A stretch of DNA of 64,000 bases from Enterococcus_D sp050529585 (lineage in GTDB: Bacteria; Bacillota; Bacilli; Lactobacillales; Enterococcaceae): NCBI RefSeq assembly GCF_050529585.1, contig NZ_CP172882.1, positions 2,852,001-2,916,000 of the forward strand, given 5' to 3'. The notes under the pieces were generated by a model. That model had not been told where the DNA came from, ran no database searches, and saw nothing but the letters and a program-made list of their open reading frames with translations. Below are positions 59,795-64,000 of the stretch, piece after piece (position 1 is the stretch's first letter; the number at the start of each line of letters is the position of its first letter). The translations under genes and the position numbers were made by a program.

Positions 59795-60388
59795 TCAGGG
59801 TATTGCGGCAAATACCTGATCAATAGCTGCTCGATCATCATCCAAAATCCACGCATTGAATTCTTGATAGATCGCTTTTTGTTGCTGGATATTCTTCGAC
59901 CACACGTCGCATCCCCGATCATCGTAAATGTTCAAAATAATTTGTCGTTGTGGTTCATAGAATACCACAGCATTTCTTATCCTCAATTTCCCCGGTTTCT
60001 TGAAGTCTTCATAACAGATTCCATCAATGACCTTGATTTTTCTCAAGTTAGCTAAGGATGTTTCCACAACCAAAATCGATGTTTCATCTGTATAGTACGC
60101 TTTAAATGCATCCGTCATAAAATGATCAACGATCGTATAATGATTGCTGTATAAGTATTTTGTAAAATGACCTTTCTTTGAATATGCTGCATCAAATAAG
60201 ATTATTTGAATACGCTCTGTGTCATGAAAGACTGCATCAAATAATCGATGTGCCCGTTTCTTGCCATGTTCTATCTGTTGGTCATAATTGCTTTCAGTAC
60301 CGTGGGCCAATTCAAAGCGGATATTCTCTTTTAGTCGATAGGTGTGGTGGACATGTTGATAGACATCTCGTATCATTTGATTCATCAT
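59795..60388 (-). CDS. DUF3885-like protein
   Basis: A 197-residue cytoplasmic protein. The C-terminal part, NIYDDRGCDVWSKN...IYQEFNAWILDDDRAAIDQVF, is reminiscent of the DUF3885 family known from Bacillus, which has no proven function. ATG at 60388 or at 60385, both after CGAGG. Not in an operon with either neighbour. Confidence 0.55.
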   Translation of the reverse strand: MMNQMIRDVYQHVHHTYRLKENIRFELAHGTESNYDQQIEHGKKRAHRLFDAVFHDTERIQIILFDAAYSKKGHFTKYLYSNHYTIVDHFMTDAFKAYYTDETSILVVETSLANLRKIKVIDGICYEDFKKPGKLRIRNAVVFYEPQRQIILNIYDDRGCDVWSKNIQQQKAIYQEFNAWILDDDRAAIDQVFAAIP

Positions 60389-60446
60389 AAACCTCGATTC
60401 CTATAGTCGCTTGCTTCTGTATACAGGATATCACATAAATGACGTT

Positions 60447-60480
60447 AAAAAAAACAGTTTGGTCTTATCCCAAGCTGTTC
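60447..60480 (-). terminator. Terminator after the iron-uptake operon
   Basis: On the minus strand AACAGCTTGG pairs with CCAAACTGTT (one mismatch), followed by seven or more T. Confidence 0.8.
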
Positions 60481-60502
60481 CTTCAGCACCTTATCAGCGC
60501 TA

Positions 60503-61516
60503 TTATTCCTGCGCCATCTCATCAACCAATTGTTCTAAACCGGTCAAAGCTTGATAGCCATAACCAAATAAATAGTTATAGTCTAACGCATAGACTTGTT
60601 TGTTCTTAATGGCTTTCATACTGGACAGTTTCTCATTGTCATAAAGACCTTTGATGATCTCCTCCCCAGATACACTGCCTTCAATCGTTGACCAGTCTCC
60701 TACGATCAATACATCTGGATCTGTTTCAATCAATGTTTCAACGCTGACTTCCCCTGAATAATCTTTAAAGACATTATCCAGCTTGATCATTTCGAAGTTG
60801 CTGTTGAAAAACGATTCATCTTGCGCGGCATAGACACTCACTTCACTTGGATCAGACATAAACAAATGGGCAAACGTCTGCACCTCTTTATCCGCAACTT
60901 TCTCTTCCAATGCGGCTTGGCGCTCTTTCAATTCTTGCTCAAATGCAGCTGCTGCGTCTGGTACATCGAAAATTTTGCCTAAATTTTCGATATCTTTGTA
61001 AACAGAATCAAAGGTGGCACCTGTGACAGACGTTTCTTGTACGTAGGTTGGGATGCCCATTTCATTCAATGAGTCGACCGTACCGACACCCCAATCTTGG
61101 TTGTCGAATAATCCCCCTCGTCCGAAAATCATATCTGGATCGACACTTAAGGCAGTTTCTTTACTGATATAATCGCTGCCTAAATCGTTCAATTCAGCAT
61201 ATTCTGCGGCAACTGATTCATCTGCTGCCCCAAATGTCGCCCCAACGCCTGCAATACGATCTTTCAACCCTAAATGCAGCAATAGTTCCGCCGCTGGTTG
61301 AGTATTTGCCAACACTTTCTTTGGTGCTGCTGCAAAGGTCTGGTCTTTCGCTGTCCATTCTGAGCCGCCTTCTGCTTTTGTATAGTTGCTGATCGTGAGT
61401 GGATAGGTACTTTCGGCAGCGCTTGATGAAGCTTGCGTACTGCTGTTCTCGCTTCCACAAGCACTCAATGTTACCAAAACCAATCCTAAACCAATTATTT
61501 TACACCATTTATTCAT
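60503..61516 (-). CDS. Iron-complex/siderophore-binding lipoprotein (FecB/FepB type)
   Basis: A 337-residue lipoprotein with signal peptide and lipobox LSAC, followed by a serine-rich linker and the class III binding-protein fold. VLANTQPAAELLLHLGLKDRIAGVGA, ALSVDPDMIFGRGGLF, SVETLIETDPDVLIVGDW and SSMKAIKNKQVYALDYNY are typical of iron-siderophore, haem or cobalamin binders. The ATG at 61516 follows AAAAGGAGCAAG. Last gene of the operon; overlaps the ATPase gene by 8 bases. Iron is favoured over cobalamin because of the Fur-like box. Confidence 0.88.
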   Translation of the reverse strand: MNKWCKIIGLGLVLVTLSACGSENSSTQASSSAAESTYPLTISNYTKAEGGSEWTAKDQTFAAAPKKVLANTQPAAELLLHLGLKDRIAGVGATFGAADESVAAEYAELNDLGSDYISKETALSVDPDMIFGRGGLFDNQDWGVGTVDSLNEMGIPTYVQETSVTGATFDSVYKDIENLGKIFDVPDAAAAFEQELKERQAALEEKVADKEVQTFAHLFMSDPSEVSVYAAQDESFFNSNFEMIKLDNVFKDYSGEVSVETLIETDPDVLIVGDWSTIEGSVSGEEIIKGLYDNEKLSSMKAIKNKQVYALDYNYLFGYGYQALTGLEQLVDEMAQE

Positions 61517-62291
61517 TTTCTTGCTCCTTTTCAAAATAATAATGAAACCCTAATCCGCCAGTGATTGGATGATGATAGATACTGCATTTCACCCCATAGA
61601 TCTCTTCGATCAGACTTTCGGTCAATAACGTTTCTGGCGGTCCGCAGCCAATGACGCGCCCCTCTTTTAGGGCGTAGATGATGTCGCAATAGTTCGCTGC
61701 TTGTTCTAGATTATGCAAGGCAGCCAAGACGCCAATCTGTAAGTTCCTGACCGTCTCCATGATGTCCAATTGATACCGTATATCTAGGTGATTCGTTGGT
61801 TCATCCAGAACCATGAATCTCGGTTCTTGTGTGATGGCTCTGGCCAAAACGACTCGCTGCTTTTCGCCGCCGGACAAGGAAAGATAGCTGCGTTTTTTAT
61901 ACTGACCTAAGCCTGTTTTTTTGAGGGCTTGTTCCACCAATTCATAGTCTGCTTGGTTATCTTGTTCCAGCAATGTTTTGTGCGGAGTTCTTCCCAAAAG
62001 AACCATCTGTTCCACCGTCAAATCAAAACTTAATTCATTGAACTGACTGACCACACTAACTTGTTGAGCCACTTTCTTTTCGGTACTCTTCAAAATGTTC
62101 ATCTCACCAAGATGGATTTCCCCGCTGTCAGGTTTTAAGGTTTTATAGATGGCTTTCAGCAAGGTCGATTTGCCGCTGCCGTTCGATCCAATCAAACCAA
62201 CAAACTGACCATCTTGCGTTTGTACTGAGATATCTTTCAAAATGCGGTGATCACCAATTGTGAGATTGAGTCTATCGACTGTTAATTTCAT
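61509..62291 (-). CDS. Iron-complex ABC transporter ATP-binding protein (FecE/FhuC type)
   Basis: A 260-residue ATPase with Walker A GSNGSGKST near residue 36, Q-loop VVSQFNELSFDLTVEQMVLLGRTPHK, signature LSGGEKQRVVLARAI, Walker B RFMVLDEPTNHLDI and switch ALHNLEQA. These are typical of the FhuC/FecE/BtuD class. It lies 5 bases after the permease gene. Confidence 0.92.
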   Translation of the reverse strand: MKLTVDRLNLTIGDHRILKDISVQTQDGQFVGLIGSNGSGKSTLLKAIYKTLKPDSGEIHLGEMNILKSTEKKVAQQVSVVSQFNELSFDLTVEQMVLLGRTPHKTLLEQDNQADYELVEQALKKTGLGQYKKRSYLSLSGGEKQRVVLARAITQEPRFMVLDEPTNHLDIRYQLDIMETVRNLQIGVLAALHNLEQAANYCDIIYALKEGRVIGCGPPETLLTESLIEEIYGVKCSIYHHPITGGLGFHYYFEKEQENE

Positions 62292-62296
62292 TCAAC

Positions 62297-63370
62297 TTAT
62301 CCTCCAAAATTGTATTGTCGCTTAACAATGATGTAAATAAAAATAGGTGCACCGATAATAGCCGTAATTATCCCAATTGGCAGTTCGACCCCGTTCAACA
62401 TAGAGCGAGCGATTACATCTGCCCAAATCAAAAAGAGCGCGCCGGTCAACGCCGTCATCGGCATCAATAGACGATGATCAGAGCCACTGACCCCACGAAC
62501 GATATGGGGGATAATCAAACCGACAAAGCCGATCATCCCGGAATTTGCGACAATGATACTAGTCAATAACGCAGCCAAAATCATATAAAGTCGACGATAA
62601 AAAGTCAATTTGACCCCTAAAGTCGAGGCCACTTCATCACCTAATAATAGCGTATTCAAGATTCGATACTGCGATAAAAAAAAGACAGTCACAGCCGAAA
62701 CGATCAATATGATAAAAGTCAACTTATTCCACGAAGCAGATGCCAAGCTGCCCATTGCCCAAAAAGCGACCGTTTTCATTCCTTCTGCATTACTAGCCAA
62801 ATAGACGATCAAATTGGAGATCGAACTGCACAATGCACTCACGATGGTCCCTGATAAGACCAATTTGGTGGAGGTCATGCGACCACCGATTCCTGATAAC
62901 ACCAACACCAAAATAGTGGCTAGCCCAGCACCAATAAAGGCGCCGAAAGATAGGCCCAATTGCAACATCAATGCTGAACCGCCGAAGCCAACCAAAATCG
63001 CAAAGGTTGCCCCCAATGAAGCCCCGGAAGAAATCCCTAGGATATAAGGGTCGGCCAATGGGTTTTGCACAACCGCCTGCATGACTGCCCCACTGACAGC
63101 CAGTCCCATACCAACGAAAATCGATAATAAGACCCGCGGTGCCCGCACGAACCAAACAATGTTGATATTGGCATCTGACAACCCAGACACACTGCCGTAA
63201 AGCCCATTGCTCAATTTATAAAACAAAATTCGATAGACCTCACCTAGCGAAATGTCGGCTTGACCATTGGCCAAAGCGATCCCTGCTGATAATAGTATCG
63301 CTACTATTAAACTGACAAAAATAATGGTGGAAATCAACCACCGATTTGTTTTGATTATCCCAACCGACAT
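62297..63370 (-). CDS. Iron-complex ABC transporter permease (FecCD family)
   Basis: A 357-residue permease of the FecCD/BtuC family with about 10 spans: RAPRVLLSIFVGMGLAVSGAVMQAVVQNPLADPYILGISSGASLGAT, GFVGLIIPHIVRGVSGSDHRLLMPMTALTGALFLIWADVIARS and LPIGIITAIIGAPIFIYI. Only one permease gene is present, so it likely works as a homodimer. The ATG at 63370 follows AAGGGG. First gene of a three-gene operon with a Fur-like box and a CodY-like box. Confidence 0.91.
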   Translation of the reverse strand: MSVGIIKTNRWLISTIIFVSLIVAILLSAGIALANGQADISLGEVYRILFYKLSNGLYGSVSGLSDANINIVWFVRAPRVLLSIFVGMGLAVSGAVMQAVVQNPLADPYILGISSGASLGATFAILVGFGGSALMLQLGLSFGAFIGAGLATILVLVLSGIGGRMTSTKLVLSGTIVSALCSSISNLIVYLASNAEGMKTVAFWAMGSLASASWNKLTFIILIVSAVTVFFLSQYRILNTLLLGDEVASTLGVKLTFYRRLYMILAALLTSIIVANSGMIGFVGLIIPHIVRGVSGSDHRLLMPMTALTGALFLIWADVIARSMLNGVELPIGIITAIIGAPIFIYIIVKRQYNFGG

Positions 63371-63451
63371 GTATATAACCCCTTTTGATACCCAGCAACA
63401 AGAAACCATGTTCTGTGAATCATTCATTCAATCTTCAAAAATAATTGCAAA

Positions 63452-63466
63452 TGAGAATCACTCTCA
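63452..63466. promoter_or_regulatory. Fur-like box in front of the iron-uptake operon
   Basis: TGAGAATCACTCTCA fits the 7-1-7 Fur inverted repeat (TGATAATNATTATCA) at 12 or more positions. It lies just downstream of the predicted -10, so it would block transcription when iron is plentiful. Confidence 0.78.
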
Positions 63467-63478
63467 ATAATTATATTC

Positions 63479-63507
63479 ATTATAGGTAAACCCACAACAA
63501 ATGTAAA
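63479..63507 (-). promoter_or_regulatory. Promoter of the iron-uptake operon
   Basis: On the minus strand TTTACA (63507-63502), 17-base spacer, TATAAT (63484-63479). Confidence 0.85.
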
Positions 63508-63508
63508 T

Positions 63509-63523
63509 AATTTTCTGAAAATT
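63509..63523. promoter_or_regulatory. CodY box in front of the iron-uptake operon
   Basis: AATTTTCTGAAAATT equals the CodY consensus AATTTTCWGAAAATT at all 15 positions. It lies 1 base upstream of the -35, a position that could repress or modulate transcription according to branched-chain amino acid and GTP levels. Confidence 0.85.
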
Positions 63524-63696
63524 CACTAATGATTATTTCATGTGGGCTTCATTTACTGTATCGATTTATATTTATTGCAAAAAAATCTATCGCTACCAAC
63601 GATCAAAAAAGATAAGGTGATCCACAAACTATTGTCTGACCATTCTATGTTTTCTCGCATATTTCAGAAAAAATGACAAAAGTTATCGCAAAGCGG

Positions 63697-63725
63697 TTGA
63701 CTTTTACCATTGACTTTTGTAGACT
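63697..63725 (+). promoter_or_regulatory. Promoter of the leader-peptide attenuator
   Basis: TTGACT (63697-63702), 17-base spacer, TAGACT (63720-63725). Predicts a start near 63732, about 50 bases before the leader peptide. Confidence 0.65.
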
Positions 63726-63780
63726 AAAAAGAAATTATTACAAATATTATGAATTTTCTGACAAAAGGAGCGTGACAGAG

Positions 63781-63825
63781 ATGGTGAAACGAAAATCTAA
63801 CCAAAATATTTTTTTATTATTATAG
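63781..63825 (+). CDS. Leader peptide of an attenuator (14 residues)
   Basis: A short frame encoding MVKRKSNQNIFLLL with a strong AAGGAG site 9 bases upstream of its ATG. It ends in Phe and three TTA leucine codons. A long hairpin starts 3 bases after the stop, and a factor-independent terminator follows. Ribosome position on this peptide could decide which RNA structure forms. This is the layout of leaders of drug-inducible genes (for example ABC-F and erm-type genes) or amino acid attenuators. The downstream gene lies beyond the window. Confidence 0.6.
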   Translation: MVKRKSNQNIFLLL

Positions 63826-63827
63826 CC

Positions 63828-63859
63828 GGGACTTTTTGATCAGGTATTCAAAAGGTCCC
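63828..63859 (+). promoter_or_regulatory. Hairpin directly after the leader peptide
   Basis: GGGACTTTTTGA pairs with TCAAAAGGTCCC (12 bp with one G-T pair) around an 8-base loop. It could be the structure affected by ribosome stalling on the leader peptide. Confidence 0.7.
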
Positions 63860-63865
63860 TATTCA

Positions 63866-63911
63866 CATTGCATCTAAAAGAAGACAACTTCTTTGGTGGA
63901 ATGTTTTTTTA
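63866..63911 (+). terminator. Leader terminator before a gene outside the window
   Basis: CATT.CATC..AAAGAAG pairs with CTTCTTTGGTG.AATG, followed by seven T. It would stop transcription before the downstream gene unless overridden. Confidence 0.8.
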
Positions 63912-64000
63912 TACCCAATTTTGGCACTATTTCCCATTTGTCGAATAAACGCGCACAACATTTGATGCACATTCACTAATAGATGATCCTGCTGATTCAG

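Noticed and set aside
63748..63765. Possible CodY box in front of the leader peptide (AATTTTCTGACAAAA)
   Set aside because: The right half does not fit the dyad; only the left half matches.
1..64000. CRISPR array, prophage, intact insertion sequence, tRNA or rRNA genes
   Set aside because: Reading through the window I found no regularly spaced repeats, no transposase or integrase frames and no recognisable tRNA or rRNA segments. A tRNAscan or repeat search was not possible here.

Overview
The window reads as chromosomal DNA of a low-GC Gram-positive coccus of the Lactobacillales, most likely an Enterococcus. Supporting points are the gene order rel / rsmE / prmA / DUF3013 / mpg / rarA / 6S RNA / usp, the ytxK-ackA pair next to a comG operon, the ecsAB / hit / prsA block, strong AGGAGG-type ribosome binding sites, and several PTS and DUF3284 genes. 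Base composition by eye is less AT-rich than I would expect for E. faecalis, so a species of the E. casseliflavus / E. gallinarum type is possible. That species call is inference.

Layout. 1-5.4 kb: translation and stress housekeeping (start of rel, an aldolase-like protein, rsmE, prmA, a DUF3013 gene, mpg, rarA). 5.4-9.2 kb: 6S RNA, a small membrane protein, usp, a candidate minus-strand small RNA, and an ABC exporter. 9.3-13 kb: a Mn2+-type (yybP-ykoY) riboswitch in front of the potassium transporter kup, then the peptide transporter dtpT with a CodY-like box. 13.3-19.5 kb: ackA, ytxK and the complete comGA-GG competence pilus operon. 19.5-25.9 kb: trmB, a choline/aminoglycoside-kinase-like gene, ecsAB, hit, a ytxH-like gene and prsA.

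25.9-52.4 kb is largely accessory sugar and transport territory. It holds a cellobiose-type PTS IIC / GntR / GH1 module, a PhnCDE-type transporter with a metallophosphoesterase and a Crp-family regulator, and a TetR-controlled ABC exporter. It continues with a bglG-bglP operon with two RAT/terminator switches, rarD, a MarR-controlled MFS exporter, dus, and an operon of PTS IIC, DUF3284, GH36 alpha-galactosidase and GH42 beta-galactosidase next to a LacI regulator.

52.7-58.3 kb: a stand-alone gap gene, then a UbiD/UbiX/LpdD-type aromatic acid decarboxylase operon, its LysR regulator and a divergent DUF554 membrane protein. Two near-identical 17-bp dyads tie these last genes together. 58.3-64 kb: an anchored protein of unknown function, a decayed NAD-dependent epimerase gene, a DUF3885 gene, and an iron-complex uptake operon with Fur-like and CodY-like sites. 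The window ends in a translated leader (14-residue peptide, hairpin, terminator) of a gene lying outside it.

I saw no tRNA, rRNA, CRISPR array, prophage or intact insertion sequence. The best candidates for new biology are the Mn2+ riboswitch on a potassium transporter, the UbiD/LpdD/LysR/DUF554 regulon, the small-RNA locus near 6.7 kb and the peptide-leader attenuator at the right edge.
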